From: Berkiella sp050247135
Lineage (GTDB): Bacteria > Pseudomonadota > Gammaproteobacteria > Berkiellales > Berkiellaceae
DNA length: 64,000 nucleotides
Reading direction: 5' to 3'
NCBI GenBank assembly: GCA_050247135.1
Contig: JBFWUT010000003.1
Coordinates: 93,193 to 157,192, forward strand
Part shown: piece by piece, positions 35,689 to 43,453 of the stretch
Position numbering within the stretch: position 1 is the first letter of the stretch
Layout: each line of letters opens with the position of its first letter
Translations under genes and position numbers: made by a program
The notes under the pieces: model-generated
Seen by the model: only the letters and a program-made list of their open reading frames with translations
Told to the model about the DNA's origin: nothing
The model's database searches: none

Positions 35689-36345
35689 ATGACACTACTT
35701 TCTAATCCGGATCATTTTCCCGATAACGAATCCCACTTCCTAATCGATGGTGAAGTAGGGCACCTAGAACTGCTCACGACCTCCCCAGAAAATCAATCCA
35801 ATGGTGTGGCTGTCATTTGCCATCCTCATCCTTTGCATCAAGGCACCATGACCAATAAAGTGGTGCATACGTTATCGCGTGCTTTTCACAACAAACATCT
35901 TCATACGGTGCGTTTTAACTTTCGAGGTGTTGGCAAAAGTGAAGGCACTTTTGGCAACTCGATTGGTGAAATAGCTGATCTTTTGTCGGTGTTGCAATGG
36001 GTGAACAGAATCTTAGGAAAGCCTAATGTATGGCTAGCCGGATTTTCTTTTGGTGCTTATATTGCGGCTATGGGGGCGGCAAAACAGGGTTGCAAGCAAC
36101 TTTTTAGCATTGCTCCAGCGGTGAACCATCAACCCTATGCTGAACTACCCTCAATAGATTGTCCCTGGACCATTATTCAAGGCGAACAAGACGAGGTGAT
36201 AGCACCAGAACTTGTTTATGAGTGGTACCAGAGGGTGCAAAAACCGAATATGCAATTAATCAAACTGCCAGAAACCTCACATTTTTTTCACGGAAAACTA
36301 GTAATATTGCGAAATTTAGTGGAACAACACTTCGTTCAACCATGA
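35689..36345 (+). CDS. Alpha/beta hydrolase (COG2945-like)
   Basis: The 218-residue protein is an alpha/beta hydrolase. The oxyanion region is 'CHPHPLHQGTM' with 'FNFRGVGKSEG', the nucleophile serine is in 'GFSFGAY', the acid is in 'IQGEQDEV' and the histidine in 'TSHFFHG'. This pattern belongs to the small family often annotated as COG2945 or a dienelactone-hydrolase-like protein, with unknown substrate. The ATG at 35689 is preferred, since upstream in-frame starts lie in a hairpin. Its stop overlaps the zapE start in an ATGA. Confidence 0.8.
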   Translation: MTLLSNPDHFPDNESHFLIDGEVGHLELLTTSPENQSNGVAVICHPHPLHQGTMTNKVVHTLSRAFHNKHLHTVRFNFRGVGKSEGTFGNSIGEIADLLSVLQWVNRILGKPNVWLAGFSFGAYIAAMGAAKQGCKQLFSIAPAVNHQPYAELPSIDCPWTIIQGEQDEVIAPELVYEWYQRVQKPNMQLIKLPETSHFFHGKLVILRNLVEQHFVQP

Positions 36346-37442
36346 TGAAAACACCCCTAGCTTTGTATCGTGAGAAAATTCAATCTGGTCTTTTGGTTGA
36401 TGACTCGTTCCAAGGCGAAATTGTGCTGCTATTCGAAAAACTCTTTCACGAGATGGTTGCATCGCAAAAACCCTTGGCACGTTTTAAAAACGCTTTTTGT
36501 CAGCGGTTAAAATTAAAGCAAAAACCTGTGCGGGGTATTTATTTATGGGGCACTGTGGGGCGCGGTAAAACTGTGCTCATGGACATGTTTTTCCATTTAC
36601 TGCCCTTTGCGCAAAAAGAACGCTTTCACTTTCACCGATTTATGCAACATGTTCACCAGCAATTAAAAACAATGCAAGGCGAGAGCGAGCCTTTATACTT
36701 GGTTGCTAAGGCTTTTAAAACGCGCACCAACATTATCTGTTTTGATGAATTTTATGTCACTGATATTGCCGATGCCATGATATTGGCAGAATTGTTCCGA
36801 CATTTATTTGCGCTGGGTGTCACACTCGTTGCGACCAGCAATATCAAACCAGATGATCTCTATCCAAATGGGTTACAACGCGATAAATTCATTCCCACCA
36901 TTTCACTCATTAAAGAAAATACCCTGGTCATCGCGATGGATGGCAATACCGATTATCGCATGCAATATTTGGCACATACTCAACTTTACCAATATCCAGC
37001 TGATGATATAGCAGAGCAAAATCTCATGACCTATTTTCAAAAACTGGCAGCTGAGGAAGGTTTGAAAGATAAAAAGTTACGCATTGTCGATAGAGACATT
37101 CTCAGCAAATGGTGCGCTGAAAATATTGTCTGGTTTGATTTTAACGTATTATGTGGCGGTCCGCGCAGTACCTTAGATTACATTCAAATTGCGCGTGATT
37201 TCAAAACCGTTTTATTAAGTCATGTCGCCTTGATGAATGAAGCGAATGAGGACGTTGCAAGGCGTTTTATTGCGCTGGTTGATGAATTTTATGATCACAA
37301 GGTGACGTTGATAGTTTCGGCTCATGAGCCCCTGAGCCAGCTTTATCAGGGGAAGCGCCATGCCACCGATTTCCAGAGAACAATTAGCAGGCTAACTGAA
37401 ATGCAGTCGCTGGACTATTTGCAACAGCGCCATTTGCCGTAA
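36342..37442 (+). CDS. zapE: AFG1-like ATPase ZapE
   Basis: The 366-residue protein has the AFG1/ZapE ATPase core: Walker A 'GTVGRGKTVLMD', Walker B 'IICFDEFYVTDIADAMI', sensor 'VTLVATSNIKPDDLYPNGLQR' (opening VATSNIKPDDLY) and 'FDFNVLCGGPRSTLDY'. ZapE modulates the FtsZ ring during division in E. coli. The ATG at 36342 overlaps the hydrolase stop by four bases; an earlier ATG would add 40 unrelated residues. In many relatives zapE lies close to rplM-rpsI, and here it is about 5.5 kb away, separated by the peptide/feo region. Confidence 0.9.
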   Translation: MMKTPLALYREKIQSGLLVDDSFQGEIVLLFEKLFHEMVASQKPLARFKNAFCQRLKLKQKPVRGIYLWGTVGRGKTVLMDMFFHLLPFAQKERFHFHRFMQHVHQQLKTMQGESEPLYLVAKAFKTRTNIICFDEFYVTDIADAMILAELFRHLFALGVTLVATSNIKPDDLYPNGLQRDKFIPTISLIKENTLVIAMDGNTDYRMQYLAHTQLYQYPADDIAEQNLMTYFQKLAAEEGLKDKKLRIVDRDILSKWCAENIVWFDFNVLCGGPRSTLDYIQIARDFKTVLLSHVALMNEANEDVARRFIALVDEFYDHKVTLIVSAHEPLSQLYQGKRHATDFQRTISRLTEMQSLDYLQQRHLP

Positions 37443-37447
37443 CCATC

Positions 37448-37476
37448 TTGCAATGCACAATGCCATGTTTTAGTAT
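37448..37476 (+). promoter_or_regulatory. Possible promoter of the double-glycine peptide genes
   Basis: TTGCAA at 37448-37453 and TAGTAT at 37471-37476 are separated by 17 bases, a fair match to a housekeeping promoter. It is just downstream of the zapE stop and 49 bases before the first peptide gene. No experimental or comparative support is available. Confidence 0.35.
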
Positions 37477-37524
37477 CCATTTCTTTGTTTGTAAAATTTC
37501 TTACTTTAAAAAGGGAGTCAAAAG

Positions 37525-37674
37525 ATGAGGGAGTTAGTGCTAACTGAATCGCAACAAGTGAGTGGTGGTGATTCGGACCATCAGTGTGATGAACACGATC
37601 ACGAGCATGAGCATGAACGTGAACATGAACATGACAATAAAAATCGCACTTTTGACTTTTCCGATTGGTTTTAA
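37525..37674 (+). CDS. Class II microcin-like double-glycine-leader peptide with His-rich mature part (49 residues)
   Basis: AAGGGAG before the ATG is a strong ribosome binding site. The first 15 residues, MRELVLTESQQVSGG, match the leader of class II microcins (colicin V has MRTLTLNELDSVSGG), which is cut after the glycine pair by a C39-peptidase ABC exporter. The predicted mature peptide of 34 residues begins DSDHQCDEHDHE and contains seven histidines, one cysteine and about 13 acidic residues, then ends DFSDWF. Such composition suggests binding of transition metals. It is the first of two leader-peptide genes upstream of feoAB. No exporter or immunity gene is seen nearby. Function is inferred only. 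Confidence 0.7.
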   Translation: MRELVLTESQQVSGGDSDHQCDEHDHEHEHEREHEHDNKNRTFDFSDWF

Positions 37675-37708
37675 TCTCGAGAGTATTAAGTAGTTTAGAG
37701 GTATAAGA

Positions 37709-37981
37709 ATGCGTGAACTTACATTAAGAGAAGTCTGTGCTGTTTCAGGCGGCGAAATCGAAGCCAATGAACCATCTCTGCAAGGGACATTTTGGGGAAC
37801 TTTCATGTATTCTTCAGGATTTGCGGCTGGGATATTTTGGTCTCCCGTGATGCCTTTCGTGATGGCCATAGCAGCCTTAGGTTCTGTTTTAGGGACCGGC
37901 TTAACAACGCTGGTGACCGGTACAGCAAGAGGCGCTGTCTATGCAGGAACAAGTGCTTATTCCCTAGTCTCTAAAGAGTAA
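37709..37981 (+). CDS. Class II microcin-like double-glycine-leader peptide, hydrophobic (90 residues)
   Basis: The leader MRELTLREVCAVSGG is aligned without gaps to that of the preceding peptide, with the glycine pair at residues 14-15. The predicted mature part (75 residues) is strongly hydrophobic and rich in Gly and Ala, with GxxxG motifs (GTFWG, GFAAG, GTARG) typical of pore-forming class II bacteriocins. AGAGG precedes the ATG. It follows the His-rich peptide by 34 bases and is closed by a terminator hairpin at 37995-38026. A dedicated immunity protein is not seen, unless an unrecognised gene elsewhere serves. An alternative role, as a membrane peptide of the same export class, cannot be excluded. 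Confidence 0.7.
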   Translation: MRELTLREVCAVSGGEIEANEPSLQGTFWGTFMYSSGFAAGIFWSPVMPFVMAIAALGSVLGTGLTTLVTGTARGAVYAGTSAYSLVSKE

Positions 37982-37994
37982 GTTGTCCAAATAA

Positions 37995-38026
37995 AGAGGG
38001 CGCTTGTAATATAAGCGCTCTCTTTC
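37995..38026 (+). terminator. Rho-independent terminator after the peptide genes
   Basis: AGAGGGCGCTT at 37995-38005 pairs with AAGCGCTCTCT at 38012-38022 (one G-T pair) around a seven-base loop and is followed by a T-rich tail. It separates the peptide genes from feoAB. Confidence 0.75.
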
Positions 38027-38037
38027 TCCTCTTCGTA

Positions 38038-38066
38038 TTGTAAATGCAAATAATTATCATTAATAT
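38038..38066 (+). promoter_or_regulatory. Promoter of feoAB
   Basis: TTGTAA at 38038-38043 and TAATAT at 38061-38066 are separated by exactly 17 bases. The expected transcription start is near 38073. The spacer and -10 box contain a Fur-like box (38046-38064), so iron-dependent repression fits. The position rules out the TTG at 38066 as the feoA start. Confidence 0.6.
38046..38064. promoter_or_regulatory. Fur-box-like operator before feoA
   Basis: Read on the minus strand, ATTAATGATAATTATTTGC agrees with the 19-base Fur consensus GATAATGATAATCATTATC at 14 of 19 positions. It overlaps the feoAB promoter, as expected for a repressor that blocks RNA polymerase when iron is plentiful. No other Fur-like site was found in the window. 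Confidence 0.55.
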
Positions 38067-38107
38067 TGAACCATGCCATTCACAACGTGCCACTAAGGCT
38101 AAACATT

Positions 38108-38416
38108 TTGCTAACTTTAAATTCGCTCCCGATTGGTCAGCCTGTACGTGTGATACGGTTTTTACAGCAATCCGCTGGATTTCGGCATAAATTATTGGCT
38201 ATGGGCCTTACACCGGGTGTTATCATAACGGTTATCCGCGTGGCACCTTTAGGGGATCCCATTCAAGTTAAACTGCGCGGCTATACGCTCAGTTTACGTA
38301 AAAAAGAATGCCAACAGATAGAAGTTGAGGCTATTCATGGTTCGTCCCAGCAATGCGTCCCTTCCCACACAACTTCGCAAAACGGTTGCGCTTGTCGGCA
38401 ATCCGAACTGCGGTAA
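38108..38416 (+). CDS. feoA: Ferrous iron transport protein FeoA
   Basis: The protein is an SH3-like FeoA domain: 'SLPIGQPVRVIRF', 'HKLLAMGLTPGVIITVI' and 'VKLRGYTLSLRKKE'. FeoA binds FeoB and supports Fe(II) uptake. The start is uncertain. The TTG at 38108, with TAAGG about nine bases upstream, gives about 102 residues; a GTG at 38087 is an alternative, while a TTG at 38066 lies before the predicted transcription start. A C-terminal extension of about 25 residues with three cysteines (QQCVPSHTTSQNGCACR) goes beyond the usual FeoA length and overlaps feoB by 80 bases. Confidence 0.8.
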   Translation: MLTLNSLPIGQPVRVIRFLQQSAGFRHKLLAMGLTPGVIITVIRVAPLGDPIQVKLRGYTLSLRKKECQQIEVEAIHGSSQQCVPSHTTSQNGCACRQSELR

Positions 38417-40643
38417 AACAACACTCTTTAATGCTCTGACAGGATCTTCTCAACGCGTTGGTAATTGGTCTGGTGTGACTGTCGAGCGTAAGACTGGCTT
38501 GTGCACAATCGACACGCAAGAAATTGAAATTGTCGATTTACCTGGCACTTATACCTTGACTCGTTTTGACGAAGAAGGTCCACAAGATGAAAGCATCACC
38601 AGTGAATTCTTGCAAAATGATGACTACTCTCTTGTGCTGAATGTGGTTGATGCACTCAGCCTTGAGCGAAATCTGTATTTGACTTTGCAATGCCTTGAGC
38701 AAAACAAACCGGTGGTAGTGGCGTTAAATCGTATGGATCTCGCCAAAAATGCAGGAAAAACGCTCTGCATTAAAACGTTGGCCGTTCATTTAGGATGTCC
38801 TGTGATCCCCGTCGTTGCCCGTCAAGGACAAGGACTTGAGTCTTTAAAATCATCGCTGATTAAACCACATTGCCCACTTTCGCATCATAAAATAGCTTAT
38901 CCCACACTAATTGAACAAGCCTTGAGCAGAGTCATTGAAGAATATGCAAAGCAAGGTTTGAAGCCACCACCGCGTTATCAAATATTACGCTGGCTTGAAG
39001 GCGAGGCACCTGATGCCTTGTGTGCACAGCAAGTCGCTCTACTTAAAGAGAGTATTACCAGCAGTACAGGGCATACGCCAGATGTATTGATTGCTAAAGC
39101 ACGTTATGACTTTATTGAAATCCTGCTAGAAAAGGCTACGCATACCGCCTTGCCTAATACCAACAAATCATCGATCTCAAATTTCTTAGATAAAATAGCA
39201 TGTCATCGACTATGGGGTTTGCCGTGCTTTTTAGCAGTGATGTATGGGCTATTCTTCTTTGCTATTAATATTGGGGGAGCTTTTCAAGATTTTTTTGAAA
39301 TGACTTCCGACGCTTTATTTGTCGAAGGGGCGGCGCATCTATTATCGAGTATCAATACTCCTCATTGGTTAATGGCACTTGTAGTATCTGGGCTCGGTAA
39401 AGGGATTAGTACCGTTCTTACCTTTGTGCCAGTGATTGGCGCCATGTTTTTTGCGCTTGCCTTCTTAGAAGATTGTGGTTACATGGCCAGAGCCGCTTTT
39501 GTGATGGATAAGCTGATGCAAGCGCTTGGTTTACCCGGGAAGTCGTTTGTGCCAATGATTATTGGCTTTGGCTGTAATGTGCCAGCCATCATGGGGATGC
39601 GAACCCTAGATAACAAACGTGATCGTATATTAGCTGTGATGATGAGCCCATTTATGTCTTGTGGCGCAAGACTCGCTATTTTTACGGTTTTTGTTGCTGC
39701 CTTCTTTCCTATCGGTGGACCCAATATTGTTTTCTTGCTGTACCTGATTGGTATAGCAATGGCGATCTTAACGGGATTGTTATTGAAAAAAACAGTGCTC
39801 AAAGGAGAAGCAACCCCCCTCGTCTTAGAAATTCCAGCATACCAATGGCCTCATTGGCAATCTCTTTGGCTATTGTGCTGGCACCGGTTGCGACGCTTTG
39901 TATTGAATGCAGGTAAGCTTATCCTGCCTGTTTGCATCATTATTGGCGTTTTGAACCACATTGATTACCATGGGAAATGGTTAGAAGAGCCTTCGCAGCA
40001 GACTTCTTTGCTGGCGATTGCAGGCAAAAAGATGGTGCCCGTATTTGCGCCGCTTGGGATCGAGGAAGAAAATTGGCCAGCTGTAGTCGGGCTGTTAACA
40101 GGCGTTTTAGCCAAAGAAGTCGTGATTGGGACTTTAAACTCGCTTTATATTGACCCACAAACCCAAGAAAACAAGGATTTTCATTTAACAGAACATCTAG
40201 AAATGGCTGTTGCCAGTATTGGAGAAAATCTTTGGGCGTTAGGTAATGCATGGCAAAATCCCGTTAAGGCCAAATCTCCAGAAGCAACGATGCATCATCA
40301 TGCTTATGGCGAAATGGTTAAGCGGTTTAACGGTAAAGCCAATGCTTTTGCCTATTTGTTATTCGTGCTACTTTATTTTCCCTGTATCTCAGCGACCGCA
40401 GCGATGCTGCGCGAAGTACAGAAGGGATGGACGATCTTTTCAATTTGTTGGACGACAGGTTTAGCTTATGGGATGGCCGTATTCTATTACCAAACAGCGA
40501 CCTTAGCGCTACATCCTGGACAAACTATTGCTTGGGTCGGTGGGTTATTCTGCGTTGGAACAGCTGCTTATCTTGGTATTCGTCACTTTGGACAAGGATT
40601 GTTGTGGCGCCAAGTACCTACGCCCATTGTGATGACTCGATAA
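38337..40643 (+). CDS. feoB: Ferrous iron transporter FeoB
   Basis: The 768-residue protein has an N-terminal GTPase domain (G1 'GNPNCGKTT' at about residues 21-29, G3 'DLPGTYTL', G4 'NRMD') and a helical GDI-like spacer. The membrane part has two Gate motifs, including 'GCNVPAIMGMRTL' and 'SCGARLAIF'. It imports Fe(II) across the inner membrane. The ATG at 38337 has GAGG seven bases upstream. No feoC follows; a strong bidirectional terminator comes next. Confidence 0.95.
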   Translation: MVRPSNASLPTQLRKTVALVGNPNCGKTTLFNALTGSSQRVGNWSGVTVERKTGLCTIDTQEIEIVDLPGTYTLTRFDEEGPQDESITSEFLQNDDYSLVLNVVDALSLERNLYLTLQCLEQNKPVVVALNRMDLAKNAGKTLCIKTLAVHLGCPVIPVVARQGQGLESLKSSLIKPHCPLSHHKIAYPTLIEQALSRVIEEYAKQGLKPPPRYQILRWLEGEAPDALCAQQVALLKESITSSTGHTPDVLIAKARYDFIEILLEKATHTALPNTNKSSISNFLDKIACHRLWGLPCFLAVMYGLFFFAINIGGAFQDFFEMTSDALFVEGAAHLLSSINTPHWLMALVVSGLGKGISTVLTFVPVIGAMFFALAFLEDCGYMARAAFVMDKLMQALGLPGKSFVPMIIGFGCNVPAIMGMRTLDNKRDRILAVMMSPFMSCGARLAIFTVFVAAFFPIGGPNIVFLLYLIGIAMAILTGLLLKKTVLKGEATPLVLEIPAYQWPHWQSLWLLCWHRLRRFVLNAGKLILPVCIIIGVLNHIDYHGKWLEEPSQQTSLLAIAGKKMVPVFAPLGIEEENWPAVVGLLTGVLAKEVVIGTLNSLYIDPQTQENKDFHLTEHLEMAVASIGENLWALGNAWQNPVKAKSPEATMHHHAYGEMVKRFNGKANAFAYLLFVLLYFPCISATAAMLREVQKGWTIFSICWTTGLAYGMAVFYYQTATLALHPGQTIAWVGGLFCVGTAAYLGIRHFGQGLLWRQVPTPIVMTR

Positions 40644-40673
40644 AAAAAAGGCCGACATTGTCGGCCTTTTTTT
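40643..40673. terminator. Bidirectional rho-independent terminator between feoB and the HU-like gene
   Basis: A run of A, then AGGCCGA, a short loop and TCGGCCT followed by seven T form a strong terminator on both strands. It serves the convergent genes feoB and the HU-like gene. Confidence 0.9.
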
Positions 40674-40683
40674 GACGCAGCAA

Positions 40684-41160
40684 TTAGCTAGCCATTTCTT
40701 TGAGTTGCTTCAAAGGAAGCACTTTAACACGGCGACTAGCAGGTTTAGCTTTGAACATCATGGTTTCGCCAGTGAAAGGATTAACTCCTTGGCGAGCCTT
40801 AGTAGCAGGCTTTTTAACCACTTTGATCTTTAACATACCAGGCCAAGAGAAAATTTCTGGGCCTTGCTTTTGCAAATGAGCATCGATAATTCTAGCAATC
40901 GTATCAAGCACAGAAACGACTTCTTTTCTAGCAATCCCTGTTTGTGCAGAAATGGTAGAAACGAATTCCGATTTTGTGAAGGGTTTACGACCAACTGAAA
41001 TGGGTCCTGAAGCTTTTGCTGAACCCGAACCTGCTTTCTTAGCAGTTGCGCGTTTGATAGCACGTTTAGCAGCTTTAGGGGCAGCTTTACGTTTTTTAGC
41101 CATAGGACTCTTCTTTGCAGAAGCTTTTTTGGTTTTAGCTGATTTTTTGCGTGCAGCCAT
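40684..41160 (-). CDS. HU/IHF-family DNA-binding protein with histone H1-like basic N-terminal tail
   Basis: The first 50 or so residues are a lysine/alanine-rich tail (MAARKKSAKTKKASAKKS and on), like bacterial histone H1-type proteins. Residues about 55-158 are an HU/IHF-type domain: 'FTKSEFVSTISAQTG' begins the helix pair, and 'ATKARQGVNPFTGETMMF' replaces the usual 'RxGRNPxTGE' arm. It should bend or coat DNA. The length of 158 residues, against 90 for HU, is due to the tail. It is monocistronic with a strong terminator. Confidence 0.85.
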   Translation of the reverse strand: MAARKKSAKTKKASAKKSPMAKKRKAAPKAAKRAIKRATAKKAGSGSAKASGPISVGRKPFTKSEFVSTISAQTGIARKEVVSVLDTIARIIDAHLQKQGPEIFSWPGMLKIKVVKKPATKARQGVNPFTGETMMFKAKPASRRVKVLPLKQLKEMAS

Positions 41161-41237
41161 GTTCTCTCCTTAGTCACATACCTACAATTTAACGCTATAA
41201 CGATAGCATATTCATTGATAAATGCTAGCGTTGATTT

Positions 41238-42506
41238 CTAGAAACCTAGCGCTCTTGCTAACAGGGTCACCGGGTGGGTGACACGAATAGCGGAATTTGA
41301 TTCTCTCATTTGTTGTTGAATATGCAAAGCACATCCGACGTTAGATGTAGCAATAAAGTTTGCGGGTTTATCTTTTAGCTCAGATAAGAGGTTATTTAAT
41401 AAGGATTTAGCAATCTCAGGATGATCAAGCATATACGTGCCTGCGGCACCACAGCAATGTGGCGATTTAATTGTTTGGCAAACTAATTCAGGAATACGGG
41501 CCAGCATTTGTAAGGGAGCAAAAGGGGTTTTTAGTACGTTCCTTAAAGTGCAGGGCGTATGTAAAAACACATTGAGTGGCAATGGCTTAAGCGTTAACTG
41601 TGGCCATTCCACCTTTTGAATGAAATCGACGATATCAGTCACTTTCTCTGCAAATAATGACCACTTCTCATGTTGAGTAGCAAGTGAACTAAAATTTTTG
41701 TCGTATTCACCTAAAACAGCACTGCAACCCGTTGCGATAGTAATGATGGCGCTGGCTTGCTCTAGCTGGGGCAAAAAAGCATTGAGATTTTCTTCCGCAA
41801 GGGCTAACGCTTGGGGTAATTCTCCCGCGTGTAAGGCGATAGCACCGCAACAGCTTTGTTTGGTTGGTAGCTGTACTTCATAGCCTAGGTGCTGCAAAAC
41901 ATAAATACTCGCCAAAACGGTTTCTTGATCGCACCAGTTACTCATACAACCAGTAAAAAATAAGACGGTACCTTGTTTTTTGCCGAGGGCTGGATAGAGC
42001 GATTGCCAGGCAATTGGCTTTGGTACGGTAGGCAATAACTGGTTTAGAGAGCCTAAACCAAGCATTTTAGGGAGCCCCAATGTGGTTGCTAGTTGGCGCA
42101 AACCGATTTTTTGTAATGACCATATCATGAGTTGCAGCAATTGTTGCGTTGAGGGGTGTTTTACCATCCAAGACATTAAGCGGGTTGTAAAAGGAGGTGG
42201 GGCTAGTTTTTCTGCTTTTTTTGTCGAGTGCAGTAATGAACGACCATGGGTGAGTAGCTCACCATATTCAACATGCGCTGGGCAAACACGTTCACAAGCC
42301 CGGCATCCTAGGCATTGATCGATATGCTGCTTGCCATGCTTATCCAGTTTAAGTTGCTCTTTTGCGTAGGCTTGAAACAACGCAATTCTGCCTCTTGGGG
42401 ATTCGTTTTCGTCTTGAGTGAGCTCGTAAGTAGGGCAATGTGGAAGGCAAAGCGCGCACTTTACACACTGACTGGCTAAGCGGTTAACTTCATCTTTGAG
42501 GTTCAT
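41238..42506 (-). CDS. glcF: Glycolate oxidase iron-sulfur subunit GlcF-like
   Basis: The 422-residue protein has two N-terminal 4Fe-4S motifs, 'CVKCALCLPHCPTYE' and 'CLGCRACERVCPAHV', and two CCG cysteine-rich domains ('FFTGCMSNWC...CCGA' and 'CTLRNV...CCGAAG'). This is the architecture of GlcF, which passes electrons from GlcD and GlcE in glycolate or lactate oxidation. GlcD and GlcE are not nearby, so another partner, or a related function as in LutA-type oxidases, is possible. Confidence 0.8.
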   Translation of the reverse strand: MNLKDEVNRLASQCVKCALCLPHCPTYELTQDENESPRGRIALFQAYAKEQLKLDKHGKQHIDQCLGCRACERVCPAHVEYGELLTHGRSLLHSTKKAEKLAPPPFTTRLMSWMVKHPSTQQLLQLMIWSLQKIGLRQLATTLGLPKMLGLGSLNQLLPTVPKPIAWQSLYPALGKKQGTVLFFTGCMSNWCDQETVLASIYVLQHLGYEVQLPTKQSCCGAIALHAGELPQALALAEENLNAFLPQLEQASAIITIATGCSAVLGEYDKNFSSLATQHEKWSLFAEKVTDIVDFIQKVEWPQLTLKPLPLNVFLHTPCTLRNVLKTPFAPLQMLARIPELVCQTIKSPHCCGAAGTYMLDHPEIAKSLLNNLLSELKDKPANFIATSNVGCALHIQQQMRESNSAIRVTHPVTLLARALGF

Positions 42507-42577
42507 GACTTGTTTTCGCAGGTTTTATATCCTGAGTCAAGTTGCTATACTCCGGACTCGTTAGATGGGATGTTAAT

Positions 42578-42922
42578 GTGTTTTATCAAAGACATGTCTT
42601 TTTCTGTACCAATTTGAGAGCCAGCGGCAAACAATGCTGTGCGGCGGCAGACGCTGAGAAGCTTCGAGAATATGCTAAGCAACAAATGAAGAAACGTGGG
42701 CTTCATGGCCCAGGTATTCATCGTATCAATTCGAGTGGTTGCTTGGGTCGTTGTGAAGAAGGTCCGGTGTTAGTCGTCTACCCTGAAGGGGTTTGGTATA
42801 GTTACAGAACTTACAATGATATTGATGAAATCATTGAAAAACATCTCATTAAGGGGGAAATTGTTGCCCATTTGAGGCTGCCAGACACCCCATTTACAGG
42901 TGAATCTACAAAAACACCCTAA
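42578..42922 (+). CDS. Thioredoxin-like [2Fe-2S] ferredoxin
   Basis: The 114-residue protein has a thioredoxin-fold ferredoxin pattern: 'HVFFCTNLRASGKQCC' at the N-terminus and 'SSGCLGRCEEGPVLVVYPEG' later (the C-x3-C pair). These cysteines hold a [2Fe-2S] cluster. The GTG at 42578, preceded by GGGA eight bases upstream, was chosen, as the protein then starts just before the first motif. An in-frame start 12 codons upstream is the alternative. Its electron partner is unknown. It is divergent from glcF and precedes the rplM promoter. Confidence 0.82.
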   Translation: MFYQRHVFFCTNLRASGKQCCAAADAEKLREYAKQQMKKRGLHGPGIHRINSSGCLGRCEEGPVLVVYPEGVWYSYRTYNDIDEIIEKHLIKGEIVAHLRLPDTPFTGESTKTP

Positions 42923-42927
42923 AGTCA

Positions 42928-42956
42928 TTGTCTCGAGATAGCTGGTTTTGTATAAT
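42928..42956 (+). promoter_or_regulatory. Promoter of rplM-rpsI
   Basis: TTGTCT at 42928-42933, a 17-base spacer and a perfect TATAAT at 42951-42956 precede rplM. The expected start of the transcript is near 42963, leaving a 39-base leader. Confidence 0.75.
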
Positions 42957-43001
42957 TCGCCAACTTTAACTAAGATGTTTTTCCCCAGGGAGTCAGGTTG
43001 C

Positions 43002-43436
43002 ATGAGAACCTATACCGCTAAAGAAGATGATATTAAGCGTGATTGGCTTATCATCGATGCTAAAGATATACCAATTGGCCGCCTTGCATCGTGCGTGGCT
43101 TCGATTTTACGCGGTAAAAATAAGACTATTTTTACCCCACATGTTGATACCGGTGATGCAGTGATTGTTATCAATGCTGCGGAAATTAAGGCAACCGGCA
43201 AGAAAGAAAAAACTAAAACCTACCATCGCCACTCCGGCTTCATTGGTGGAATAAAGTCAATTACCTTAGAAAAGTTGCGTGAATCACAGCCAGAGCGCAT
43301 TATTCAGTTGGCGGTAAAAAACATGCTGCCCAAAGGGCCTTTAGGCAGAAAGATGGCTAAGAAATTGTGGATTTATGCGGGTTCCGAACATCCACATCAA
43401 GCACAACAACCGAAAGAACACATCATTAACTGTTAA
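43002..43436 (+). CDS. rplM: 50S ribosomal protein L13
   Basis: The 144-residue protein is a complete L13: 'WLIIDAKDIPIGRLAS', 'HVDTGDAVIVINA', 'KTYHRHSGFIGG' and 'MLPKGPLGRKM'. The ATG at 43002 gives the family's usual length of about 142; the in-frame ATG upstream would add 18 unrelated residues and leave GGGAG upstream unused. It heads the rplM-rpsI operon. Confidence 0.97.
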   Translation: MRTYTAKEDDIKRDWLIIDAKDIPIGRLASCVASILRGKNKTIFTPHVDTGDAVIVINAAEIKATGKKEKTKTYHRHSGFIGGIKSITLEKLRESQPERIIQLAVKNMLPKGPLGRKMAKKLWIYAGSEHPHQAQQPKEHIINC

Positions 43437-43453
43437 TCAACATCGAGTAGAGC

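Noticed and set aside
40830..41177. 115-codon minus-strand frame overlapping the HU-like gene
   Set aside because: It is the +1 frame of the Lys/Ala-rich coding region; the HU frame has conserved motifs and the better start.
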